64,000 nucleotides of DNA, taken from positions 65,470,126-65,534,125 of the forward strand of contig OU015493.1 in assembly GCA_907164885.2 (NCBI GenBank), in the 5' to 3' direction. Origin of the DNA: Dolomedes plantarius (Eukaryota; Arthropoda; Arachnida; Araneae; Dolomedidae). The notes beneath the pieces are model-generated. The model ran no database searches, was not told where the DNA came from, and saw nothing but the letters and a program-made list of their open reading frames with translations. The position numbers and the translations under genes are program-made. Of the stretch, positions 37,044-48,562 are shown piece after piece; position 1 is the first letter of the stretch; every line of letters begins with the position of its first letter.

Positions 37044-37326
37044 TATATTTTTTTCTTCTTCATATTTTCAGATCTTTTTACAAATACTCTTTATACTGAA
37101 CTCAAACAATAAAAAATTTGCCTGTGAAATAAATACACATACAATATTTTTAAAATACTCAACTGCAAAGTTTTACCATATTTTTCACATTTTTACTTAA
37201 GAACATCAACACATCCACAATGTTTTACTGCTCATCTCATTTGTGACAAAAAAAGAACAATTTAATAAGAATTCCCATTTTTTTATAAACATGTAAAGCA
37301 CAATATTTTGCATATTATATTATATA

Positions 37327-37327
37327 A

Positions 37328-37371
<44 letters not shown>

Positions 37372-37380
37372 TGTGTGTGT
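37327..37380. repeat. (TA)n(GT)n microsatellite
   Basis: A TA run of about 40 bp followed by GTGTGTGTGT. Confidence 0.95.
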
Positions 37381-38092
37381 TAGCTTTTAAAGCAGATGCT
37401 TTAAAAAATTGCACAGCCAAGTATTATGAAGTTTAAAACATTAAACACACAATCCTGAACACCTCACAAAAACTAGCATTTTTAGTACAATTTTCAAACA
37501 AAATTAAAGTGATCAATGTTCAGTAATAAAACGCAAACTAATAAGTTGTTTCTACTTTATCTGTCCATTAATGTCACCCAAATTTTGTAATTTGACACTG
37601 GAAAAGTTTATTAACTCAAACAATGCACTTTGATCTAATCAACACAATTTCAATTGTCGTCAGCTGTTACTACAACCCTTTGCCATTTTATCTGTCTTAG
37701 TTAAAACATTTTGGTCTACAGAGATTATTTTTGTCTATTTCACAGTGTCTCTCTAGCATACACAGGAATTAAACCCATGGCCTAAGCAGAAATCTGGACA
37801 AGAAAAATTCCTTTTTAAGAAAGAGTCCATTTATTTAATTAAGAATTCTATAGATTGAAAGATGAACAAAAATTAATTTGCAATAATTTCTAATTCTAAA
37901 CTGAATGAATAAATTACCTCTAAAGGATTTTTATTTGATTTTGGCAACAGCCAATATCCCTGCACAAATATAATGAACTATTATTGTATCAGTCATAAAT
38001 TTGGAGAAATTAAAAGATATTTCTTTTAATCATGCATTCTTGGCTACTCAGCATTCTACTATTTCATTATTATTATTATTATACAAAGCATC

Positions 38093-38186
38093 AAATTTGT
38101 ACCAATCTCATCAGTGGGGATTCATCTTGTAGGGCCTTAAACAGCTATGACGATCCCCATCTGGTGACGTGAAATTTGCACCAATC
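38093..38186. repeat. Small segment bounded by a 15-bp direct repeat
   Basis: AAATTTGTACCAATC (38093-38107) and AAATTTGCACCAATC (38172-38186) form a direct repeat around a GC-richer core. Within it TGGGGATTCATC and GATCCCCAT form an imperfect inverted pair. It may be a short retroposed or MITE-like unit; I do not recognise it. Confidence 0.4.
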
Positions 38187-38189
38187 AAA

Positions 38190-39590
38190 ATAAATGACAA
38201 GGCCATTGTTATACTGATAAATACTTTTTTTCGCCCATCCCTCATTTTGTTCTAAAAGCAATAGTGCAATTTAAATAATTTTCATCAAAATTGTAAATCT
38301 CTCTGGCTAAAAAGTTAAACTTATTTTATTATCTTAATTCTTTTACTTTATAGAATAATAAGCTATTATTTTCACAAGTGTATATACACTTTTTTATAAG
38401 TATTGAAATGTTTAACAATTGGTAAAATAAGCATTTCTTTTTTCTGAATACCTGATTTATAAAGTCACAAATCGATAACATACCATTAGATTTAATAAAT
38501 ATTAAGCTCATATTAAAAAAATATACTAACATTTATATGACAAATTTATAATAATGAAAAGCTTGGATACTTGTAATTTGGTTATTTGCTAATTAGGTAA
38601 CACATTCTCAAACACACTTTCAAAAAAGTCCGAATACTCCTTTTTTCAAAAACTTTGAGACAATCGGTATAAAAAACTCTTAATTTAACAGATTATATTT
38701 ATACATCATTGAAATATTAATAAGCAATAGTAAAAACATTACCTTGATTTAACAATGGTGTGGAAAATATATCTTATCATACAACACATTTTCTTTCAAT
38801 AAGCAAAAACCAAGAGTCAATGAAGCTCTATATTTTAAAGTTCTTAATATCTGTTTGTTACAGAATAAATTCTCAACAATTTATTTACCTTATTTTTAAC
38901 TGTGGGACTATCAGAAACACTGTGTAATATGTTGAAGTATCAAAATTTCCCTGGACACAAAAGAAAATTCTTAAAGGAATATAAATGCATTTTCTTTTAT
39001 ACACGATTTAATTTAAATGGTCTATCATATGCATTACAATGATATATGCCCTATGATAGGTATAATGATAGCAACATTATACGAAATTTTGAGAATTCCC
39101 TTACATGCCTACGATATGACACTAATTACACTTTCTCCCCCAGCAGCACTAGCAGTGTTTAAGATATAAACCATTTACATCAGCTGTTAAACGATAACTA
39201 ACACAATATTAATAAATTAAAATACATTTTTATGCATCCAAGTATTATAAAGCATGAAATCGCGATGTTATGTGCTTAAATAGAATGTAAAGAAGAGAAA
39301 TTTAAAACATTTTGTAGACGTGATCTAATACCAAAATAAAATCAATAAAAAATATTTGTTTCATATAATTTGAACATATGCTTAAATTATTTCAATGGAC
39401 ATAAACAAAATTAACACTACTTTAATTCCACAGAAAATTTATAATTTTCTGTACACTCAACTTTAAGAATCAATTTTGTACATTAATTTTTAACATTCAA
39501 ACAATAACAAATAGAAAATGAGCATTTAAAAAACACAATGTAAATAATAGCATCAATATTGATTTTTTCTCATTTCAGTAAAATTTACTT
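38190..39590. other. Non-coding, possible intron
   Basis: AT-rich, no domain-bearing frame. If the exon candidate at 39593-39619 is real, this is its first intron. Confidence 0.35.
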
Positions 39591-39592
39591 AC

Positions 39593-39619
39593 TTTGTCTG
39601 CCGGAGTTCTGGTACCCAT
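39593..39619 (-). CDS. Candidate first coding exon (MGTRTPADK), unassigned
   Basis: On the minus strand ATG at 39619 opens MGTRTPADK and runs into a consensus donor, AAA/GTAAGT (39592-39587). The upstream 0.5 kb, to about 40140, is less AT-rich and holds AAATGGCGATT, close to a YY1-type promoter motif. No downstream exon was recognised, so the gene cannot be named. The evidence is one start codon and one good donor, which can occur by chance. Confidence 0.25.
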
Positions 39620-40079
39620 TACAAAATTGCGATGTATCCAACAGGAGTTCTCCAGTAAAATATAACAGCAGTTAACTCAATCACTAAAGCCAAGTAAGAG
39701 GGTTAAATGGCCTTAGTCCATTAATATTTAATGTCGAATCATTTTATTATATAATAAAATCGGTAAATTGACTGTTAAAGAGCTGCAATCCGATAGCAAA
39801 ACGATACAGGATAAACAACATGAGGATGTAAATCCACGGTCATTTAAACCTCCTACTTGGGAACACAAATCAGATGCTAATGCAGCTAACTGGAGAAAAT
39901 TTGACCTTCAGCCCCTCTGCGTTCGTACAGATCTGCTAATCAGTTTCTGTTGGTTAGTTTAATGATGTAACAATGGAATGATATGAAACTATGCACCTCA
40001 AAACAATTAAAACTGCAGTCTTTCAATATACACAACATCGCAAATTTCCACTGACATGACAGCAGTAATCAAGCAGCCT

Positions 40080-40150
40080 CTAAAATGGCGATTCTCAGTA
40101 ATCAAGTTGCATCATGGGTAAAATCGCCACTGGACAAGATCAGTATGAGT
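40080..40150. promoter_or_regulatory. Candidate promoter patch
   Basis: AAAATGGCGATTCTCAG (YY1-like core AAATGGCG) and a second GCGATT-related word, AAATCGCC, 30 bases on, in opposite orientation, within a locally GC-richer stretch. It could serve the minus-strand exon candidate at 39619. Weak evidence. Confidence 0.2.
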
Positions 40151-41188
40151 GTTCATGGTATTATTTATGTATGTGTTATTGAAGCTTCGGAAAATATTTT
40201 CCAACAGATCATATATAAATATTTCTAATAACACAAAGATATGTCGAATATAAATTGTTAGTTAACTTTTTGGAAAGTTGAAATTTAGTTAGTAATCAAG
40301 CAAATAGAGATTTTTTAATAAAAGAAGGTATTTGTCAAACGAAAAGATACAGTTCTCGTAAATATTTTAAAGTTTTAATTCCTTTACATCATAAAAAAGC
40401 ATTAAAAAGGTATAGCTATTTAGAGATTTAATGATAGTAGTAGTCTGATGTAGGAAAAAAAGGAAAATATCTACAGGCTTTAAAATTTCAAAGGAAGAAG
40501 AAGTCATTTTTTTTGTGTCTTTTAAAAATCAAGTCAGGAAATATTTTATTGAAAAATTTCCCATGTATGAAACATGTAACCAAAATAGTTTTGAATTTGT
40601 CATATTCTGAAATTTTTGCTAAAATCAGAGACATCGATTTCGTTTTTATTGGTTAAGTTTACCTCTTCCTGAAGTAGACATCCATCAGTGCCCCAACAAA
40701 ACTATGAATACTCTCCGAGGAAAGAATACTAGTGATGTTGGACATTTTATAGCTATAGAAGTTAATGTAAGGTTGACAATTATAATTAATATATATTTCA
40801 TTAAAATAAATAATTATAAATAACTCAAAAAGATAATTTTGGCTACAAAGGTTTTAGGGGGTTGAAATATTTCTCCTAACATTCACACAATAATTCGATT
40901 AAGCGTTTTGATTTATAATGTTAGGCTGCATCTTTACAAGCTCTTTAAACAGATTTCTTACACATGAAAGTCTCCATAAACCTAAATTATTCCCAGTTTA
41001 TTTCTGTTTGCTTTTGTGGCAGTGTGTGTGTGCGTGTGTCCTGCTATATTACACTGGAAAACAGAAATGTGATGACAATTCCACTGATTAGTTTATCATT
41101 TTATAAAATTAGCCAGATTACGATACACTAATAATGTTACATCAGCATGTTTGTCATCAAATAAATTTCTAATCTGGTGGGTATGATC

Positions 41189-41276
41189 CAGGGGCGGCTC
41201 CAGTCCAGTCCAGAGATTTGTGTTTGTTTTGTTTTGGGGGGGGGAGGGCAGCAACGTCGGCTCTGAGGGTTATGTG

Positions 41277-41359
<83 letters not shown>

Positions 41360-41501
41360 AATAAACATAGTCTCATTTTAAATTTAAACTCATTTTGCAT
41401 TAGGTCTAGGATTATATAATTTTAGGCTATGAAAAAAAATACGCCGGGCTTTTTTTTTGGGGGGGGGGCAAATGCCCTTCCCCCCCCCGGAGCCGCCATT
41501 G
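41189..41501. mobile_element. hAT-type MITE containing a (TA)n tract
   Basis: Left end CAGGGGCGGCTCCAG and right end (reverse strand) CAATGGCGGCTCCGG are inverted repeats. The flanking octamers GTATGATC (41181-41188) and GCATGAAC (41502-41509) match at six of eight positions, as an aged 8-bp duplication would. About 80 bp of TA (41275-41355) and long G and C runs (41459-41488) fill the middle. Confidence 0.75.
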
Positions 41502-41509
41502 GCATGAAC

Positions 41510-42246
41510 ATGTCGGCTACTTGACATTGAATAATATTACGTGACATTGAATAATTGATTGTATATTTCTTATGTAAGTACTGGCATACATAATTTTACT
41601 CATTTTACCATTTTATTATTATTTTGGTTTTTACGTATGCATGTTATAATCATCAGTTTTAAAATAGAGATGTTAAATAAATCATTCTAAGTTTACTTTA
41701 AATGAATGTGAAGACAAAGTTTTAGTTTATTAGGAACTTAATGCAAAGGAGTTTTTTTTTTTTTTCTAGTTTTTTTACCTCTTAACTTAAAGCATGAAGC
41801 TACAGACTGTAGCCTCATGAAAGTATGTGAAACAGTTGCCAACCTTAGTATTTCATATGCGCACAAGCGTTCTGGGACGCACTTTGATTGGAAAAGACTA
41901 CTTTTTTTTTTAGGTCTTTTTGGTTTGACACGGAACTTTTTTTTAAAAATGGAATAACGTCATTTGTCGTTTTGAGGATCCTGTTTATGGAAAATTCTGT
42001 AATGCAGGTTAAACTTCTCAGGAAACATTATAACTCCCTCTACTGTCATTCCTGATATTAAATACTGCTCTCAATATCTCTTTTAGGTTTTATTAATCTG
42101 CTGTTTAAGTAACCTAGTTGACTCTGGTGGCTTAATCTTAACTTTTCATCATTTTTTATTCAATTTCTTATTTTTGAACATCGAATTGTTTTGTTAATTA
42201 CATATTTATGACGACAAAGGAGATGTGATCGCGTACTCTGATTGGC
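41510..42246. other. Non-coding, nothing recognised
   Basis: T-runs at 41752-41766; no gene or repeat ends. Confidence 0.4.
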
Positions 42247-44576
42247 TTAGGGCCTGATTCACGACAAACGCCAGCGACTCGCAGTCCGCAAGCCGCAAGG
42301 GAGGGAGATCTGCGAATGAAAAGCGAAAGACACCTTGGAAGCCATTCACGACAAACAATTTCCGCCAGCCGCATCCACTGACGTCACGCTGTCAAAACGA
42401 ACCGAATCTTTCGATAACTCGGAGTGATAATCGAGGTACAATCGATTTTCATCGGATATCAGCCAATGAGAACGCTTTTAGCGTGTCTGAGTTACCGCGT
42501 ATGTCTATCAAAACAACTGTCTTTTCAAGTGTTGTTCAAACGCTTGTGTCATTTCGCGTGTGTTAATAGTTCAAATTCAATTTTATAGAATAATCTCACG
42601 GCTTTTTACCTGCACCGCATTGGCGTTGCATCCTCTCCTGACTACCACCTTTATTCTGCTGGGGAATTTATGGATTTCAATCACCTTTTAACGTGATCCT
42701 CTCTTCAAAACAAGTACTTTTCAGTCACAGATTTTTGAAATAGATATCACCTCTACTGAGTTACCAGTGGGGAATTATGGTGAATGTACTTTTCCCCAAC
42801 ATAGGATAAAAAAAAGTCTAGTATCATATAAATGACACTAGTTTTAGAATTACTTCAAATGCTACAAATATTTAAGTTCCCTGAAGTTTCACTGTTCTAT
42901 TATAGATATTATTTATTATCTTGAAAATTACTTTTAGTGAAACAGATAGTAATCTTACTCGTATTGTGCAGTAAAAGCCATGTTTGTTAAAAAAGGTATA
43001 TGTTAAAACTATTGAAGATGCTCAAAATAATGTATACATGACAAGCCTTTTAACAATAACGAAATAAAAGTTTAATTATCCTAACAAAATTGACAATGAT
43101 CATGTTTCAAATGTCCAAACAACAAATAATTCTTTAATTTTTATTTGCATGTTACTGATTTTTTTCCAAAACTGTTCATATATTTCTTTCTTTGCTGATT
43201 AGTTTAGTTTTTGGTTTTAGATAAATATTCTACTAAGCTATTTTTGTATGAAGTTCACCATTTCTTTGTTTTGTTGATTACACGCCAAAATATTTAAAAA
43301 GTGCATATTCACATTTTCGTTATATAAATATTTATATTTAGGAAATTTTGGTGTTTATTGGTTTTTCCACAATACCATATGCTCCGGAAGCCTGTTTAAT
43401 ATTTCAATTATGCTTATCTTTTGACTAAACTGAATACAGAATATCTCGCAACATAGACATGGGCAATTCTGCCTAATACATGCACTCATATAATTTCAAT
43501 GTACATTGCATTATTATGTCACCAATGACACAAATTTAAGGAAATTTGAATTTTTATATAGCAGGAATATAGGCTAAAGTAGCCAGCCGGTTTCTTTTCA
43601 CATGAAAATTTATCTTTTTGTATTGCAGGTATGCTCATATCATACCAGGTGGTGGTGGGTATTAATACGAATAACACATTTTTCTTTTTGTTGTTTTGTG
43701 GGGGGGGGGACTTCAAATTAATAGTGCCTCTTATGAAAATTCTCCCTCTCAGTCAATCAATTCAAAGCCGCCTGTCTGGTGGACGGATGGCCCGAGCATA
43801 GCCAGGCTAGTCTATAATAATATAATACAATGTATGTCAACATCTTAAAATGTTAAAATGTCATATTAAAATTGTGACAAAGAAATGTTAAAAATTGATA
43901 ATACAAAACACCAGTTCAAGTGTGAAAAAACTATTTAATAATTAACAAAAAATTAAATTTATAAATTTTACACAAACAACTCTCGGGGAGCACTGCTCTT
44001 CCAAATAGAGGTGTCATGAGTGCTCCCAGGCCATCTTGCTACGACATCCAATATCTTCATGTTATAATCACATACCTGAAATAAAAGAAATATAAGATTT
44101 AGTATTTTGAATGTTTTAAGATTGAAAAGAACACAACACCTTTTTCTCTTTTTCCTCAGTGTATATGAAACAGTATTTTTTTTGTGACAAGCACTTTTGT
44201 GGTGTACAAAGATGAGTTTTCGGACACTAGCCAATTCTAAATGATCTTTGAGTCATTTTGGTCTGAAAGTAAACTTTAAAATATGTGTTGTAATAATACA
44301 AATATAGAACAGTGTACACTTTTAAATGATGATTCAGAAAATGAGAAGGGTGCTAGAATGTATGGAATTAATATCAGTCCAAATGCATAAGTTTAAAAAT
44401 ATTTTTGCTTGGGAGATATGCAATTCCATATGTGATGAAAAGGTATGAAGAAATATCTTTGGTGTAGGGTTAGTATGGAATGTAAGCAGCCCTAAAATAT
44501 TAGGTGACGAAAAATGTTGAAATAATCTCCCTGTATGTATGTACTCAAGTTGGATAACTGCACAATATTCCTAATA

Positions 44577-45150
44577 CAGTGGACGCTCGTTAATTCGAAC
44601 TAATCCAAAGGCCCCAATAAACTTGTATTGTGATTAATGTTAAAAATCTCATTAATTCGAACTAAATTTTTATCACTTCAGTTAATTCGAACTAAAAATT
44701 TGACAAATTAGATGAGAATGCAGAAACTGTTAAGCATCCTAATGATCAAGTCATAATGGACCCTATTAAAACTCTGAAAGCATTTATTCAGATGGAACCT
44801 TCCTCTGAAAATGAATTGAAATGTTTACTTCAAATCGAGAAGCTGGCTGAACAATGTAAACATCATAAACAAAACCAAACATCCATTTTACAATTTTTCC
44901 TAAAAGTGTAATTCATATTTTTAATTAAAGTTTACTTTCTGCTTCATTTTATAATTAAGGTAAATCTGTATTGCTTTTTAATATGTTTAATTTTAGATAG
45001 CATAGTATAATATGTTTTCTGGGGTTATACATACTAGGAGATTTTTCTACTTCAGTGATACACTTTTAAAGTTATATATTTTCTCTTAACATCTGATAAT
45101 TCGAACTTTTTTCTGTGAACCTTTGAGTTTGAATTAACGAGCATCCACTG
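44577..45150 (+). mobile_element. Pogo/Tigger deletion derivative inside Harbinger
   Basis: Inverted ends CAGTGGACGCTCGTTAATTC and (reverse strand) CAGTGGATGCTCGTTAATTC, flanked by TA (44575-44576 and 45151-45152). At 574 bp it has lost most of the transposase but keeps its C-terminal codons. It is of the same family as the fragment at 20572. Confidence 0.93.
44711..44911 (+). pseudogene. Tigger transposase, C-terminal tail
   Basis: An open frame of 66 codons reads DENAETVKHPNDQVIMDPIK, continues TLKAFIQMEPSSENELKCLL, and ends QTSILQFFLKV then TAA. C-termini of Tigger/pogo transposases have such a helical segment and a final basic stretch with an S-I/L-x-x-F-F motif. The catalytic domain is absent, so this cannot work. 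Confidence 0.65.
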
Positions 45151-46481
45151 TATATTATTCAGTATTATTATCAATAGAATAATCCAATAAAGACAAACGC
45201 AAGTAAATTTTCCTTCGCATATCAACACTATTCCAAGACCAGTTTCATGCTTTTTAGTGCTCATCAGTTGTTTTTCTCCCCCCCCCCCCTCCCGCCCCTG
45301 TAAGTACTCTTATGGGCACCTATAGTTATACACTGACTGAAATATGTGAAATGCACCATCACTTTTTAATAGTTTAAGATAAACAGGCTCTACTTACCAT
45401 TTGCACATTTATTGAGTATTTGCTTTTCCTGTTAATGAAAACAAACCAATCAAAATATTGGTTTGATGATGTTCACATGTGTGCAGGCAACAGCACCTAC
45501 AAAATTTGGAAATCCAGTGTTTAAATAGAAGTTTTCTTTTGTTTGCAGCTGCTCATTACTTTTCTGCGGAAACTGTACATGATTTTTTAAAATTTTACAT
45601 ACAGCTTTTGTAAATTTGTTTACATTTCTTGAAAGAGTTGGCTGCAATTTTTGGGAAAAGTTTGTGCTTGAAACAGCACTTTGAAAACTTCCTGTTCCCA
45701 AGACCTGTAGGCTGCTGAGGACCTATATAAACAATACAAGTATATAAGTAAAGCTATTTAAGCCACATGATATAGTTATTACAAATAACCATTGTTTCAC
45801 AAACCGATCATATACACAGCATTACATATATTAGTATTCTTACATTAATCTGATCATAGGGAAATTATAGAGTAAGAATGAAAAACATAGTAACAGTTTA
45901 TAAAGGGTCAATACACCTTTACCCAATACTAAACATTTGACTCAGCCTTGAGATTAAAAAAAATCAATACATCTAAAGACCTAAAATGCCCTATCCAATG
46001 ACATAAAATTCTAAAAATCAATTTTTGGACCATTTTAAAAGGTGTACTGTCCCCTTTACAAAATTATTTTATAATTAATATGCTTAAAACTGGAAGTATA
46101 AGAATCAAAACATTGAACATACCTGCATTTCTATTGAATAACCGCCGTGTTTAGACTGCAAATGTGGTCTCAGTTCCATCCGTGACAAACGAACTCATTT
46201 TCATTCATTTGAAATGGATCGTCTCGATCGTGGAATCTCCATTCATTTTTTAATCATATATTAATTCGCCGCCGCCGAAGCCTACCGATTGCTATGACGT
46301 CCGCCATTGCTGTTTATCCTTCGCTTGCGAGACCTACGTAGCGTCCGCAAGCCGTGAACTTGTGTTGCGGGAGGAAACGTTCTGCGCGTTTGTCGTGAAT
46401 GGGGAATTGCCTTCGCACCGCAAATTTGCGGAAGAAAACAGGATTGCGGGAGAAAAGTGTTTGTCGTGAATCAGGCCCTTA

Positions 46482-46993
46482 GACAGGTTGATATGCGGAA
46501 TCTTAGGCTTAAGCCTAATACTAAATTCTTATTTTTATAAGAATAGACAGAGATACGTCGTTGTGTTTTTAATTTTTTACTCTAGTATTTTGAATCCTGC
46601 ACTTTCTTTCAATCAGAGATTATTTTGAAAACTTTATCTTTGGATACTCCATAACATTGAAAGGGCTTTGCCTTGTCTTGCCTGATTGGTTGAAAATGTT
46701 TGTTGACTAAAAATCGGTGACTGCTAAGCGGCATTGAATCAAATAGCATGCATGGTCCTATTTGTGTTGACAGAGTACGGAGTCTTCCAATGAATGAATC
46801 TTTGTACGCTAGTCTGAACTAGACGTAGTCTGTGAGTAACTAAAATTTAACAAGTAAAATTATATAAAGATATCTCTGTAATCGTCTCTCCCTAGCAAAA
46901 TGACTTTGATGAGAAATTCTTAAAATAAGTCTAATTGACAAAAGAGGAATCTTATGCTTCTATGTTTTACGTATTTAAAAACAAGACTACAGT
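46482..46993 (+). promoter_or_regulatory. Upstream region of the SAC3D1-like gene
   Basis: The half kilobase between the Harbinger end and the start codon must hold the promoter, unless the element displaced it. I see no clear TATA box or initiator at a convincing position. An in-frame TAA at 46976-46978, 18 bases before the ATG, fixes the start. Confidence 0.35.
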
Positions 46994-48022
46994 ATGTCTG
47001 ATGCGAAGCCTCCCATTGGTACTTGTTTAAGTATGTGTCCTAACAAAGAAATGAAATGGAGAGAAAAAAATAGATTACTTCACATATTCGAAATTCAACG
47101 TGGGACTGAATCGGATCCCAAGGCTGATCCAAGTAAAGTTGTCAAACAATTTTCTCGATCTGCAGCAGGTAAATTACAGCAATCGCCAGCTGATCTTCGA
47201 CCTTCTGAAATGTTGTTGAAGACAATGAATTACTTAACGAAAGATATTGTTACATTAAATTCTGTGCCTTGGGTTGAGGTCTATAATTTTGTGGATGACA
47301 GGATTCAAGCAATTCGGCAAGACGTTACCATACAAATGATTGAAGATACAAATACAGTAGAGATCTATGAAAAATGTGTCAGATTTTATATAATTTCCTC
47401 ATATGTATTGTGTGAGGAACCACAATCTAAATTTGATCAGCATTTAAATAGAAAACAGCTTTCTGTATGTCTTGAAAAAGTTATTTACTTGTATCAAAAA
47501 TTTCAGAGTGAAGCAATGGAAGAATTTATTTCTGTTTATTTTTCTTTAAACATGAATGATTGTGAACACTTTTATAGATATGAGATTCGCTTCAAAAATT
47601 TTTTTAATGATAGTTTAGTCAAGTTAACCTTAAGAACATGTTTATCTTGGATCGAAGGGAATTTTATTAGGTTTTTCATGTGTATTCAGAAGCTACCCAT
47701 AATACTTAAAATATGTTTTTTCCACAACTTTAGTTCTATTCGATTAAAAATTTTGAAGACCTTAAGTGTTGCATTTAGTTCTTCAACCTGTCAGATCCCT
47801 CTGGAAACATTGTCTTCCTGGCTATGTTTAAATGATTCTGATACAGTAGACCTGTGTCAAATGTGTAATATAAAAATAGTAGCCAAAAAAATTTGTTTTA
47901 ATAAAAAAGACTTCAATATCCAGTCACCCTTACCAAATTTAAGTAAAGAATATTTTATTGAATCAAATTTAAAGAAAATTGAAATCCCAGTTTTAATAAA
48001 TGGTTATAAAAAATCCCAATAA
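46994..48022 (+). CDS. SAC3D1: SAC3 domain-containing protein 1-like, single exon
   Basis: A 342-residue protein of the SAC3/GANP family. In animals SAC3D1 (SHD1) is linked to centrosome and spindle function; larger relatives (GANP, yeast Sac3) scaffold the TREX-2 mRNA export complex at the nuclear pore. The N-terminal signature GTCLSMCPNKEMKWRE (9-24) and the core ADLRPSEMLLKTMNYL (66-81) and WVEVYNFVDDRIQAIRQD (93-110) are well kept, followed by the helical SAC3 domain (about 110-220). The length is close to that of human SAC3D1. There are no introns and no frame breaks. The start is set by an in-frame TAA 18 bases upstream, with A at -3. AATAAA overlaps the stop (48021-48026), though a later site may be used. 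It is the only intact host-type gene in the window. Being intronless, it could be a retrocopy. Confidence 0.93.
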   Translation: MSDAKPPIGTCLSMCPNKEMKWREKNRLLHIFEIQRGTESDPKADPSKVVKQFSRSAAGKLQQSPADLRPSEMLLKTMNYLTKDIVTLNSVPWVEVYNFVDDRIQAIRQDVTIQMIEDTNTVEIYEKCVRFYIISSYVLCEEPQSKFDQHLNRKQLSVCLEKVIYLYQKFQSEAMEEFISVYFSLNMNDCEHFYRYEIRFKNFFNDSLVKLTLRTCLSWIEGNFIRFFMCIQKLPIILKICFFHNFSSIRLKILKTLSVAFSSSTCQIPLETLSSWLCLNDSDTVDLCQMCNIKIVAKKICFNKKDFNIQSPLPNLSKEYFIESNLKKIEIPVLINGYKKSQ

Positions 48023-48222
48023 TAAAATTAATTTTTTTATAAAGATATTTTGGAATTTTTTTATATACATATTTTAAATTCAGTAACTTCCCTTTCATAT
48101 ATAAAAATATTTCAGTATTATCAAATGTTTTTCAGTATATATACTAATGTAAAAAATTTGTGTTTAATTTCATGATTTCTGTTACAAGAATTGTTCATGG
48201 TTCATGATATGTTACTTACGAC

Positions 48223-48554
48223 CAGCACTTCTGAAATTTTTTTCATTCATGACCCCTTTTTATCATCAAGATTTTTTCACAACCCCAGACCAGAAAATAA
48301 GGATTTAAAGATAAATATTTTCTTATAAATAATTTATTTCTTTGTTAAACAATATACGTATGAAAAATAGTAGTTTCGATACATATTTCAAGCATACAAA
48401 AATAAATGAAAGAATATTACGTTTTAATGAGATGGATGTGGCTGTTTTTTGCTGCATAACAAATTAAACCTTATTGCAATATTTGACATTATATCAGAAT
48501 TAAATTTTTTGTGACCCCCATTTAGGATCGCAACCCACAGTTTAAGAAATGCTG
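48223..48554. mobile_element. hAT-type MITE
   Basis: Left end CAGCACTTCTGAAA and right end (reverse strand) CAGCATTTCTTAAACTGTGG. Flanking octamers CTTACGAC (48215-48222) and CTTTAGAC (48555-48562) match at six of eight. The termini resemble the common hAT pattern with CATTCATGACCCC near the left end. It lies 0.2 kb after the SAC3D1-like gene. Confidence 0.75.
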
Positions 48555-48562
48555 CTTTAGAC

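Larger units (their letters stand above)
43968..46307 (-). pseudogene. Harbinger transposase (DDE_Tnp_4), inactivated
   Basis: A HARBI1-type DDE nuclease acting on Harbinger ends. Exon 1 begins at ATG 46307 (MADVIAIGRLRRRRINI), meets a stop, and continues in degraded form (RDDPFQMNENEF) to a donor at 46123/46122. Exon 2 starts at 45722 after an AG and joins in phase: VLSSLQVLGTGSFQ, then QPTLSRNVNKFTKAV, then NTGFPNFVGAVACTHVNI. The family has an Asp in GAIDCTH; here it is Ala (GCC), so the first catalytic residue is lost. A later exon (44065-43968) reads VCDYNMKILDVVARWPGSTH, then DTSIW with the second Asp, and stops after RELFV. The C-terminal catalytic Glu region is missing. A Tigger insertion lies between the exons. 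Confidence 0.88.
42250..46478 (-). mobile_element. PIF/Harbinger element, 4.2 kb
   Basis: Perfect 20-bp inverted ends GGGCCTGATTCACGACAAAC at 42250 and 46478, flanked by the 3-bp duplication TTA (42247-42249 and 46479-46481). The word TTCACGACAAAC is repeated about 90 bp inside each end (near 42352, and on the reverse strand near 46395). A transposase reads leftward from the right end. A Tigger MITE is inserted at 44577-45150. Confidence 0.94.

Noticed and set aside
36855..37112. 85-codon frame with a YIYIYI run, and similar frames at 41137-41400 and 60534-60791
   Set aside because: These are translations of TA microsatellites, not proteins.
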